From a virus, in IMG/VR virus record IMGVR_UViG_3300030202_001955, positions 1 to 26,678 of that record: DNA of 26,678 nucleotides; one strand, 5' to 3'. Shown one piece after another: positions 6,423 through 13,912 of the stretch. The translations under genes and the position numbers were made by a program. Within the stretch, counting starts at the first letter, position 1, and every line of letters starts with the position of its first letter. The notes under the pieces are model-generated. The model saw only the letters and a program-made list of their open reading frames with translations, had not been told where the DNA came from and ran no database searches.

Positions 6423-8003
6423 ATGCCTACGGTTTTTCAAACAGGTGAACGCGAAGGACGACCTTTATTCCCCGATAGGCTTTACTACACATCTGCACAG
6501 AAAGTAGCAGACATTCTTCAAATACCATTCCCCGACCCTGTTTATTTGGCCGCAGAAGATGGTGGCACAGATGTTGACATTTCCCCCGCAGACTACCGAC
6601 TGGTTGGTTTTGAAGTAGGTGATAAAATTGAAATCACCAGCGATACTGAAATGGGCGAAGAGCGAACTATTACAGCAATTACTCGCGCTTCCGGCAATGT
6701 GCGTCTTTCTTTTACGGGGGTTTTGACGGGTGATTATACCACAGCGGATAACGCGCAAGTGCAGAATCTTCAATCATTCACCAACGGTAAGCGAAAGGGT
6801 GTGACTAAAGCGCAAGTTGAAACTCTCATCTTGCGAACACAAGACAAGATTGACAACCTAACAAACAACGCGTGGCGACCTATGTTGCAGACCGCAGAAT
6901 ACATCAACTTTGACACATACAAACCATACCGACGCAGATACTATACCGATTATGTTGGGACTACACCATTGCTATTCCGCAATGTGCAACACATTCTTCG
7001 ACTTGAGATATGGCAAGGTGCTGATTATCGCGAGATAGCCGCGGCTGAAATACGATTGAAGATTGAAGACTTTACTCAAATAACGGCTGATACTGACAAA
7101 GTGTTCCTATGTCCCGGTGGGGGTGGTGTTGCAACACTCACAGCAGGTGATGGCTCATCGAAGTTCCGCGCGCAGTTTGATAATGTAAGCACAGCGCAAC
7201 AACTCGCAGACCTCATCAACATGGATGCGCGCAAAGCCAAGAGTGCAACACCGTTCAGTCCATCTTTTGAGTTTGAAGATGTCACCGAGGCTGATGGGAC
7301 GATTACAGCCAATGTTCATCATGAGTTCATGGCTTCCGCGAACGCTGATTACGGTGGCGGTCAAATTAAAATTACTTCTATGCGTCGTGGTGAAGCAGGT
7401 GAGAACGCAACCTACGCTTGCACATCATCCGGTGTCACATTTACAGGGGCAACTGACACAAGTAAAACGGTGTCATCATCCACAGCCACCACTATCGTTC
7501 TCAACGATGTCACAGGTCTTGCACCATACGGCATCATCAGTATTGGTGCAACACACGGATACTACACCAGCATCACAGGAACTACACTCAACGGTGTAGT
7601 TGACCTCGTAGGTGACATTAGTGCGGCGGCAACCAACGGTGCAACACTTCTTCAAAAGAAATTCAAGATTGATTATGTCGGAACAACCACAGGTGACGAG
7701 GCTCGTCTTCGCGATTGGTGGGCTGACTACGATATGGGTATCATTTACTTCAACAACTCATACCCTTATTTCTCATGGAACGCAGTCAAGGCATCGTATG
7801 TCTATGGTGAGCGATATGTTGAGAAAGCGATTGAAGATATATGCACCAAATTGGTCGCGATGGACTTGATACTGTCCGACGACCGAAGCGTGCTACTACC
7901 CGAAGGAACACAGAATGTGGACTTGGGTAGCAAGTATCAACTATTCAAAGCGCAAGTGGCTGAAACACTACCGCGCTACACAGAAGTAATGACGGTGTTG
8001 TGA
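6423..8003 (+). CDS. Head-tail connector (adaptor) protein with inserted beta modules
   Basis: This 526-residue protein probably joins the portal to the tail. The signature is split. Residues 126-155 (VTKAQVETLILRTQDKID, then NNAWRPM) have the helix pattern of gp6-like connectors. The last 80 residues, with YGERYVEKAIEDICTKLVAM, give the paired C-terminal helices. Between them sits a large beta-rich insert. Residues 240-345 contain TAQQLADLI, GEAGENATY and FTGATD, a module widespread in tail and neck proteins. Residues 355-410 (DVTGLAPYGIISIG, YYTSITG, LNGVVDL) form a second small beta module. Residues 55-115 resemble a further beta barrel (VGDKIEITSD). It is about four times longer than a plain connector, so it may add a collar or neck ring. 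The next gene follows after 4 bases. Role from motif pattern and position; moderate confidence. Confidence 0.62.
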   Translation: MPTVFQTGEREGRPLFPDRLYYTSAQKVADILQIPFPDPVYLAAEDGGTDVDISPADYRLVGFEVGDKIEITSDTEMGEERTITAITRASGNVRLSFTGVLTGDYTTADNAQVQNLQSFTNGKRKGVTKAQVETLILRTQDKIDNLTNNAWRPMLQTAEYINFDTYKPYRRRYYTDYVGTTPLLFRNVQHILRLEIWQGADYREIAAAEIRLKIEDFTQITADTDKVFLCPGGGGVATLTAGDGSSKFRAQFDNVSTAQQLADLINMDARKAKSATPFSPSFEFEDVTEADGTITANVHHEFMASANADYGGGQIKITSMRRGEAGENATYACTSSGVTFTGATDTSKTVSSSTATTIVLNDVTGLAPYGIISIGATHGYYTSITGTTLNGVVDLVGDISAAATNGATLLQKKFKIDYVGTTTGDEARLRDWWADYDMGIIYFNNSYPYFSWNAVKASYVYGERYVEKAIEDICTKLVAMDLILSDDRSVLLPEGTQNVDLGSKYQLFKAQVAETLPRYTEVMTVL

Positions 8004-8007
8004 TAAT

Positions 8008-8391
8008 ATGAACCCAATGAATGAAGCATGGATATTTTTGAAGGCGAACCCCGATATGACTGACTCCGAAGGACGAACCGTTCCTCCCGCGGTAATGAAC
8101 TACGCTCAATATGCACGCGCTTTACAAGATAGTATAGATTACAACCTTCAAGAAGAATACCCCGATGCAATTGTAGCCGATTCCACTTACGATGATAACG
8201 CATCACGATTCCGTCAAAATCTAAAAACAAGTCCTTCATTTAGGCAAGAAAAAGTTGGCGGAGAAACTATGCAAGAACATCACGACTTCGCTCGCGACCG
8301 AGCAAAGCGCGACACAAGCATGTATATGAATCAAGACGAAGGACATAATCAGTTTGGAAAAGACCCACATGTCCAAAGAATGCCCCGGTGA
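8008..8391 (+). CDS. Small charged protein with the MNPM-x2-AW-xx-LK N-terminal tag (second copy)
   Basis: A 127-residue hydrophilic protein whose first residues MNPMNEAWIFLKANPDM repeat the tag of the gene before the connector, although the rest of the two proteins does not align by eye. The codons differ at silent positions, so the likeness is at protein level. The body is rich in Asp, Gln, Asn and Arg (NYAQYARALQDSIDYNLQ) and ends with a basic, His-containing region. No membrane or catalytic signal is visible. It lies between the connector and another small gene. Its ribosome site is weak (TGTGATAATATG), implying coupling to termination of the connector four bases upstream. Confidence 0.68.
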   Translation: MNPMNEAWIFLKANPDMTDSEGRTVPPAVMNYAQYARALQDSIDYNLQEEYPDAIVADSTYDDNASRFRQNLKTSPSFRQEKVGGETMQEHHDFARDRAKRDTSMYMNQDEGHNQFGKDPHVQRMPR

Positions 8392-8395
8392 TAAT

Positions 8396-8665
8396 ATGAA
8401 AGAAGCAATCAAGAAGGCTATCGCTAAGGCTATGATAGAGCCTGTCATGAAAGCGCGTGAGAATAGCGTATTCAGTGATGAAGGGTATGTTTTCCTTGAT
8501 GCGTGTGCCTCTACCTATGACGCATCAGTTAGTGACGGAAAGTTGATTGACGCGAACGGAAAGGTGATGGATAAATCAAGCCCCGAATACAAAGCAATAG
8601 TTAACATGGCTAAGATACAGGCTCGCGCACAATCAAGTGTGGGGAGTGATTTGATTGGCCCTTGA
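8396..8665 (+). CDS. Small hypothetical neck-region protein
   Basis: The 89-residue product starts at ATG 3 bases after CGGTGAT, which overlaps the previous stop; an in-frame TTG at 8354 has no site. It opens with a strongly amphipathic, basic helix (MKEAIKKAIAKAMIEPVMKA) followed by a short alpha/beta body. It is not recognised. Its last 11 bases overlap the next gene. Given its place between connector and tail genes, it could be a head-completion or neck protein. Confidence 0.6.
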   Translation: MKEAIKKAIAKAMIEPVMKARENSVFSDEGYVFLDACASTYDASVSDGKLIDANGKVMDKSSPEYKAIVNMAKIQARAQSSVGSDLIGP

Positions 8666-9095
8666 ATCTGTTGAACTCATCAAAGGTATTCTCACCGATG
8701 GGTGGAATCGCGGCAATACAGACCAGCGAACACCTATCATTGAAGACATCACTACGGTTGAGGCTGGTCGCGGAAAGCGTCTTGACCTCACTAACAAAGA
8801 CGCTATACTGCTGTATGAAACTGTCCACAACGAAGAACAGCCGGAAGTATTCTATGATTTTGTCCACACGCGAATCAATGTCACCGTTGATGCGCGAACA
8901 ATGAGTGGCAGAAAACATCTCATGAAAATTGAAGATGAAGTTCGGCGCATTATTCACAGCAAAAGAAAGGGTGACGGTGCTAATTTTGACCGATTACTCT
9001 ATAAGATGAGAACTGACCTTTCGGATAGAACGAAGAGGCTACATCGCATGACCTTCCAAGTCGAAATAGTGATATTCTCGGAACTCATCGCGTAG
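8655..9095 (+). CDS. Putative tail terminator or neck protein
   Basis: The 146-residue product starts with TTG, 4 bases after GGAGTGAT, overlapping the previous gene. The pattern is an N-terminal helix (ELIKGILTDGW), a strand block with YDFVHTRINVTVDART, a central helix (HLMKIEDEVRRIIHSKR), and a final long strand HRMTFQVEIVIF. This alpha/beta order, together with the position directly before the tail-tube gene, fits the tail-terminator/neck family (lambda gpU and HK97 gp10-like), which caps the finished tail. No diagnostic residue is visible, so the assignment leans on gene order. Confidence 0.5.
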   Translation: MALESVELIKGILTDGWNRGNTDQRTPIIEDITTVEAGRGKRLDLTNKDAILLYETVHNEEQPEVFYDFVHTRINVTVDARTMSGRKHLMKIEDEVRRIIHSKRKGDGANFDRLLYKMRTDLSDRTKRLHRMTFQVEIVIFSELIA

Positions 9096-9115
9096 GACAA
9101 GGCGGAGCAGATAAT

Positions 9116-11029
9116 ATGGCATCAACAGTGTATAAAGGCGACTTATCCGAAGTGACATTCGGCAAAGAGTGTGGAATAGCGTTAGCGTATGACGGCTTCG
9201 GTGGTCTTCGTTTCGCGACAAATGCCGCTGGCACTTTAATCACTTTCACAGGCGCAAGCGAAGGTTTCTTTGACGGCTCATCTAAACTTCGCTACCCTGT
9301 TGGGATGCTTGTTGGTTCACAACTTCGCGTCATTGGTGGTGGCAACTTCACCCTTGATGATAACGCTACCAAAGGCCATGTTTATACAATTGTTGCAAAC
9401 AGTGGTGATACAATCACAGTTTCCCCACCAATGAAAGAGGTAAGCACTACATCGGTATCCGGTGATGAACTACTCATTGATACCGTAGGAACACCAACAA
9501 TTGACACAGGTATGACATTTCACGCATCCGCTTCTTCTTCGGATGAATCAGTTCTTACTGACCAATTCATCGGACTTGCCGCAACTGTCGCGCTACCGGA
9601 AACAAAAGTCGAAGTGCGCCGTTCACACATTGTAGGTGTAGGCCGTGATGTTGTCATTCAAGAACCTCAACGCTTCTCTAACGAAGGTGGTTCTCTTGAA
9701 TCAATGATGAACAGCGCGCGCTGGTTGTATTACGCGCTTGGTCGCGAAGTCATTGATATTCCCGCCGCACTCATGACCGACCCAAGTGGACACGGAAAAC
9801 TTGACATTTCAAATGGTGACTCTTACATTGGCTACACAGGCACACTATCCAACCTCGCCGCTGGTGACTATGTTATTGTTCAAGATAGCACAGCAACAGA
9901 TTTTCCTAAAGACACACCTGCCGCCGCATCAAAAGAATGGGGTGCTGACGGTGTTGGTATAGATATGGAGAATACCGAGCGAAACGAAATCCGTCAAGTG
10001 CTTTACATTGATACAACTACGCGACGAATCCATGTTGAAGAACCATTTCACTTTAATCACCTTGCGAGTGTATATTCATTGAGGGCTTTGAAATACGATA
10101 CAGGCTCAAGCAACGGTTCACCGGATTTCGTCACTACCGCCGCCAACTTCGGAACAATCACCAACCGCCAATCACGACTTCTGTTCTCCGGTCCTACGCT
10201 CCCGTCTTTTGCGATTGAGTCCAGTATCCGAACAACCAATAGTGGCTCATTCAACGCCAGCGCAGAAGGTATAGGTGCGCCCGGTTCAGCAAACGACAAC
10301 AAGCAACTTACGCGCGTTTGGAAAGGATGCAAAGTGAAAGACTTCTCTATCGCGGCAGACGCAGATGCAGAAGTCAAACTATCAATCAATTTTGATGCGC
10401 TTTACTGTTATACCGACACAGGCCGTCTTGAGAACAGCAACAAAGGTGATAGATACACCGCACACCGCATGTTTGAGAACACTGCTAACAGCGTCATTAA
10501 CCGTAAGAAGGCCGGTATCGCACCAAACACCGAGAAACCATTCTTCTTTTACAATGGTCAAATCAGTTCATTCGGAATCAACATCGCGCAAGTCACCAAC
10601 TTTTCACTAAGTGGTAATAACAACGCAGAAGCAATTTACACTATTCGTGGCAACAGTCAAGCAGAATCTCGCAACACTGCTGGTGATTCTCTTGAGCAAA
10701 TACCATTCGGTGGCTCACGCAATGCTAACCTCATGATTGAGAAGGCTATGGAATACGAGTTGAGTATGAGCGTCATTGCATCCGACCCGTTGATTTGGCA
10801 TGAGTTCCGAACCAACAGAACACACGCGTTCACTGAACCAATCACACTCACACTGACAAAGGCTGGTTCCGGTGCTAACCGCGAAGAGGTTATCATTGTC
10901 ATTGACGACTACATTATCACGGAAGCACCGCTTCCTATACCCGAAGATAAGGGTGTTATCAAGAGTGAGTTGAAGATTATGCCGAAGCATGTTCGCGTAA
11001 TTTCACACGACGCATTCTTACACATGTGA
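9116..11029 (+). CDS. Major tail tube protein, enlarged with extra beta domains
   Basis: This 637-residue protein is likely the subunit of the tail tube. It starts at ATG 8 bases after GGAG. The C-terminal third carries the pattern typical of tube proteins: WKGCKVKDFSIAADADAEVK from about residue 404, then SSFGINIAQVTNFSLSGNNN from about 483, then NLMIEKAMEYELSMSVIAS. These are long beta strands broken by a short helix. Residues 60-150 and 225-310 are extra beta modules (VGSQLRVIGGG and NLAAGDYVIVQD patterns) not found in minimal tube proteins of 150-300 residues, so the surface of the tail may be decorated. The chaperone and tape-measure genes downstream support this role. The stop is joined to the next ribosome site (TGAGGTGA). 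Confidence 0.68.
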   Translation: MASTVYKGDLSEVTFGKECGIALAYDGFGGLRFATNAAGTLITFTGASEGFFDGSSKLRYPVGMLVGSQLRVIGGGNFTLDDNATKGHVYTIVANSGDTITVSPPMKEVSTTSVSGDELLIDTVGTPTIDTGMTFHASASSSDESVLTDQFIGLAATVALPETKVEVRRSHIVGVGRDVVIQEPQRFSNEGGSLESMMNSARWLYYALGREVIDIPAALMTDPSGHGKLDISNGDSYIGYTGTLSNLAAGDYVIVQDSTATDFPKDTPAAASKEWGADGVGIDMENTERNEIRQVLYIDTTTRRIHVEEPFHFNHLASVYSLRALKYDTGSSNGSPDFVTTAANFGTITNRQSRLLFSGPTLPSFAIESSIRTTNSGSFNASAEGIGAPGSANDNKQLTRVWKGCKVKDFSIAADADAEVKLSINFDALYCYTDTGRLENSNKGDRYTAHRMFENTANSVINRKKAGIAPNTEKPFFFYNGQISSFGINIAQVTNFSLSGNNNAEAIYTIRGNSQAESRNTAGDSLEQIPFGGSRNANLMIEKAMEYELSMSVIASDPLIWHEFRTNRTHAFTEPITLTLTKAGSGANREEVIIVIDDYIITEAPLPIPEDKGVIKSELKIMPKHVRVISHDAFLHM

Positions 11030-11039
11030 GGTGAACAAG

Positions 11040-11183
11040 ATGAATCCGTTTAGAGAAAGTTGGGGAATGCTACTGAAAAAAAATATGTGCAAAGAAGATG
11101 ACTGTAAAGGTTGTCGAGGTTGTAAGACCTGCGCTGAATGCAAAGAAAAAGGCTCAACTTGTGAAAAGATGGGGTGCGCTTGA
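11040..11183 (+). CDS. Cys-ladder mini-protein with the MNP-tag
   Basis: A 47-residue peptide starting at ATG, 5 bases after AGGTGA. Its opening MNPFRESWGMLLK is a third version of the tag in two other small genes of this window. The rest has eight cysteines; five of them (22, 25, 28, 31, 34) are spaced exactly three residues apart, giving four overlapping CxxC pairs. Such spacing could hold zinc or an iron-sulfur cluster. The stop overlaps the next ATG (TGATG), which supports reality. No family is recognised. It sits between the tail-tube and SAP-domain genes, an unusual place for a metal-binding peptide. Confidence 0.68.
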   Translation: MNPFRESWGMLLKKNMCKEDDCKGCRGCKTCAECKEKGSTCEKMGCA

Positions 11184-11620
11184 TGAAGCGCGACATGCAT
11201 ATTGGTGGTGAACGACCGCTTCACATTCGTGCTGTTGAGAAAGACACTTTCATCGCTGAACCCGTTGAAGAAGTGTTCAACCCCGAAGCCGCAAAAACAG
11301 ACGGTAATCCATTTCCCGAAGAACAACAAGAAGAAGTTGTTGAAACCACACCTGTTGGAGAAGAAGGTCCAACTGATTACGAATCCTTAACCGTTGAAGA
11401 ACTGAAAGCACTCTTAAGAGCGCGCGGTCTTGATGTTAAAGGTAAAAAGGCGGAACTCGTTGCTCGCCTAATTGAAGCGGATACCCCCTCGGAAGAGGCA
11501 GTTGAAGTGGATGAAGTCGTTCCTTCGCAAGAAGCCGCGACAAGCGATGATGGAGTAAGTGAGAACAATGCCGAAAATAGCAGACCCGATGAGCCTCTTG
11601 GTGAACAGCCAAGCAGTTGA
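11183..11620 (+). CDS. Acidic protein with a SAP domain
   Basis: The 145-residue product starts at ATG overlapping the preceding stop; an earlier in-frame GTG at 11174 is less likely. Residues 66-100 (YESLTVEELKALLRARGLD then VKGKKAELVARLIEAD) form a clear SAP motif: two helices joined by a bend with the conserved Gly and Lys. SAP domains usually bind DNA. The flanks are very acidic (EEQQEEVVETTP and SEEAVEVDEVVP) and look disordered. It precedes the chaperone pair, and its last 53 bases overlap the first chaperone. Its place between tail tube and chaperone genes is unexpected for a DNA binder; it may act as a protein-protein adaptor. Confidence 0.7.
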   Translation: MKRDMHIGGERPLHIRAVEKDTFIAEPVEEVFNPEAAKTDGNPFPEEQQEEVVETTPVGEEGPTDYESLTVEELKALLRARGLDVKGKKAELVARLIEADTPSEEAVEVDEVVPSQEAATSDDGVSENNAENSRPDEPLGEQPSS

Positions 11621-11930
11621 ACACGAAATACAAGCCGATGAAAGCGACCCCGATGTGGTCGTAAAAGTATGGGTGAAAGAATTATCTTTCATGCAGTTGC
11701 AAGAAGCAATCAAAACTTTTGTCACCATCACCACCGCTGGTGGAGTGGATATTGACCTCGCGGCATATTGGAAATACATGTTCGCAGAAGCAATTGAAAA
11801 GACCGAACCTCGTCTGTCTATACCGCAAATGTTGTCACTAAGACCATTTATCGCTAATCAAATAACCGCACTATTACCGCAACCACAGGACTTGATGAGT
11901 GGCCCTTTAGCGGATGGGGCGACAGAATAG
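11568..11930 (+). CDS. Tail assembly chaperone, first product (TAC1, gpG-like)
   Basis: The 120-residue product keeps tape measure and tube subunits apart before assembly. ATG is preferred, with GGAG 12 bases upstream; GTG at 11559 is only 3 bases from the site. The body starts with a strand pair (VVVKVWVKELSFMQLQEAI), as in many gpG-type chaperones, then helices with AAYWKYMFAEAIEKTEP. Seven codons before the TAG stop lies a CCCTTTA slip site that leads into an overlapping open frame with the features of the second chaperone. It overlaps the SAP gene, which is typical of translational coupling. Position between tube and tape-measure genes is the usual one for this pair. Confidence 0.72.
   Translation: MPKIADPMSLLVNSQAVEHEIQADESDPDVVVKVWVKELSFMQLQEAIKTFVTITTAGGVDIDLAAYWKYMFAEAIEKTEPRLSIPQMLSLRPFIANQITALLPQPQDLMSGPLADGATE
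11903..11909 (+). other. Programmed -1 ribosomal frameshift site (CCCTTTA)
   Basis: The heptamer reads C CCT TTA in the first chaperone's frame, the exact X XXY YYZ form. A one-base back slip gives CCC TTT AGC and continues in the frame of the second chaperone, open from base 11858. The first-frame TAG follows 18 bases later. A possible downstream stem pairs GCGGA (11910-11914) with TCCGC (11950-11954). Frameshifting at this gene pair is the rule in long-tailed phages. Confidence 0.8.
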
Positions 11931-12190
11931 AGGACGCGTATCAATACCTCCGCAACCCGTCGCCCGATTTGGATTACGGCTTCAATGCGGCCTCGTATTT
12001 TGTCGCGAAACATTATGGAATCAGTATGCAAGAAGTGTGGGACATGAGTATAGAAGCATTCGAGCAGTCTTTCATTTGGGCTAATGCCGCTGAAAAAATA
12101 AAAGCGGAACAAATAGAAGATGCGACCGCGGGTGCTAAGAACAAGACACGCGTAGGGTCAACCCACGGCGCGATGCCATTTAGTCAATGA
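11909..12190 (+). CDS. Tail assembly chaperone, frameshift extension (TAC2, gpGT-like)
   Basis: This segment is read only after a -1 slip at CCCTTTA and is fused to the first chaperone, giving a 207-residue product (114 residues from the first frame plus 93). It begins SGWGDRIEDAYQYLRNPSPD, then has a long helix with MQEVWDMSIEAFEQSFIWAN and a charged tail. No start with a ribosome site exists inside; the only candidate is a TTG at 11969 with no site before it. The extension probably holds the tape measure, as in lambda gpGT. The stop is joined to the tape-measure ribosome site as TGAGGTGA. Confidence 0.75.
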   Translation, partial: SGWGDRIEDAYQYLRNPSPDLDYGFNAASYFVAKHYGISMQEVWDMSIEAFEQSFIWANAAEKIKAEQIEDATAGAKNKTRVGSTHGAMPFSQ

Positions 12191-12199
12191 GGTGAGAAT

Positions 12200-13912
12200 G
12201 TGGCAGATGATTTAGACGCAGTGGCAAAACAAGTCGAAGACTTGACAGTCGCGCTTGAACAATTCGGTGTCTTCAATCTTAACGCATCAAAGAAAATGGG
12301 TATCTTTGAAAAACAACAATCGAAGATTGCAACTGCTATCAAGAAATCTCCTATTGTTGGTATGGTTCAAACACTTGGTGGATACGCGAAAGCGATTGGT
12401 AATGTCACTAAAATCACAGGACAAAATGTGACTATGAGCGCGGAACAAAAAAAGAAACATCGCGAAGGTATGACAGTGATGCAGAAATTAGTCGCTGGCA
12501 CTATCGCACATGGTGTAGCGCAGAAAATGAGCAACAAGATGTTGAAGATTGCAAACAACAGATTCACGCGTTTGATGACAACAGCGTTCTCGCTGGTCAG
12601 TATTTTCCTTATTGTTGGTTTTGCTTTAGCCGCTTTGTCAATAGCGTTTGATGGGGCGAATAGCCCTATTCTCAAATTGACCGAAGACTTAGGACCACTC
12701 CATGACGCGATGCAAGGGTTGGTGCTTGTCATATCGGGAGAAGGTGATGAAGGTGGTGCGGCGGCGGCATTTGATGTGTTAGCCGCATCAATGCTTGGTG
12801 CATCAGTCGCCGCGCTTGCGCTTGGTGGCACAGTGGGTGTGGTAGTAGGGTTCTTGATTTTAGCCGCCGGAGCAGGTCGTATGTTTTACAATGAGTTTGG
12901 TAATTTGTATGCATCTATCGGCGTTGCTATTGGTATTTTTATGACTTTGATTGGTTCAGTTATGATGTTGAAAACTGTTTTTGCCGCGTTGAAAGCGGGA
13001 AGTCTTATCGCGGTAAAAGGCACAGTAGGTGCAGTGGTAGCAGGTATTGGTATGGTCATTGCTGGTATTGCCGGTCTTGTGGCGTTTGCGATGGGTGCTG
13101 GTGAAGGTATCAAGGGTGTTCTTCTTGGTATTATTAGCGCGTTGCTCGTATTTGTTGGATTATTTATAGCAGGTGTCGCTATAATCCCCGCGGCTATCAT
13201 CGCTTTTGTTGCTCTTTTAGTTGCAAGTATTATTCGTTATTGGGACGAGATAAAAACATTCTTGGGTGACGCTTTAGATTGGTTGATTGGTGTCGGCGGT
13301 TTAATTTTCTATGGTTTCATCTCCGGTCTTACTCTCTTAGTTGGCACTATCATCGGTTTGATAACAGGTGCTGTTGGTCTTGTTGTCGGTGCTATTACTG
13401 GTGTAATAAATGCTATATTCCAAGTTGGTAAATCATTCTATACTGATGTTATCAAAGGTGGAGGCTCACTCATCAAATGGTTCATCAGCATACCCAGCAC
13501 AATCAAGAAAGGGTTTGTTGACGGGTTCAAGAGCATCTTTAATGGTGTCACAGGCATTTACAACGGTTTTGCGAAGAAAATGAAATTCAAAATACCTAAG
13601 TGGGTTCCGGTTGTCGGTGGTAAGAATTTCAAACTACCCACTATTCCAAAGTTAGCAAAGGGTGGTGTTGTAAATGACCCAACGCTTGCTATGATTGGTG
13701 AGGATGGACCGGAGGCTGTTATCCCACTTAACCGCAAGAATAACCCTAACGGTATTGGTATAGGTGGTGGTGGTGTCACAGTCAACATCAATGTTGGTGG
13801 TGTCACAGACAGGACCGATAAGCGCGCATTAGCGAAAGAAATTGGTGATTTGATACGCGCTGAAATGACTCGCGGCGGTCGCTCTCACGGAAACAGGAGG
13901 TCGGGTGTATGA
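12200..13912 (+). CDS. Tape measure protein
   Basis: The 570-residue product sets tail length and is probably ejected into the host with the DNA. It starts at GTG 4 bases after AGGTGA. The first 120 residues are charged helices. Residues 129-150 and about 190-405 hold at least five long hydrophobic, Gly and Ala rich segments, likely to act as membrane-spanning helices on ejection. The C-terminal motif LAKGGVVNDPTLAMIGEDGP (485-504) with EAVIPL is the hallmark of tape measures. Gly-rich VNINVGG follows. At 1.5 angstrom per residue it would specify a tail of about 85 nm. Its last bases overlap the next gene by ATGA. No lysozyme or peptidase domain is visible. Confidence 0.88.
   Translation: MADDLDAVAKQVEDLTVALEQFGVFNLNASKKMGIFEKQQSKIATAIKKSPIVGMVQTLGGYAKAIGNVTKITGQNVTMSAEQKKKHREGMTVMQKLVAGTIAHGVAQKMSNKMLKIANNRFTRLMTTAFSLVSIFLIVGFALAALSIAFDGANSPILKLTEDLGPLHDAMQGLVLVISGEGDEGGAAAAFDVLAASMLGASVAALALGGTVGVVVGFLILAAGAGRMFYNEFGNLYASIGVAIGIFMTLIGSVMMLKTVFAALKAGSLIAVKGTVGAVVAGIGMVIAGIAGLVAFAMGAGEGIKGVLLGIISALLVFVGLFIAGVAIIPAAIIAFVALLVASIIRYWDEIKTFLGDALDWLIGVGGLIFYGFISGLTLLVGTIIGLITGAVGLVVGAITGVINAIFQVGKSFYTDVIKGGGSLIKWFISIPSTIKKGFVDGFKSIFNGVTGIYNGFAKKMKFKIPKWVPVVGGKNFKLPTIPKLAKGGVVNDPTLAMIGEDGPEAVIPLNRKNNPNGIGIGGGGVTVNINVGGVTDRTDKRALAKEIGDLIRAEMTRGGRSHGNRRSGV

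Noticed and set aside
7225-7599. Plus-strand frame of 124 codons overlapping the connector
   Set aside because: His, Gln and Pro rich shadow of the connector frame without start site; the connector domains continue through it.
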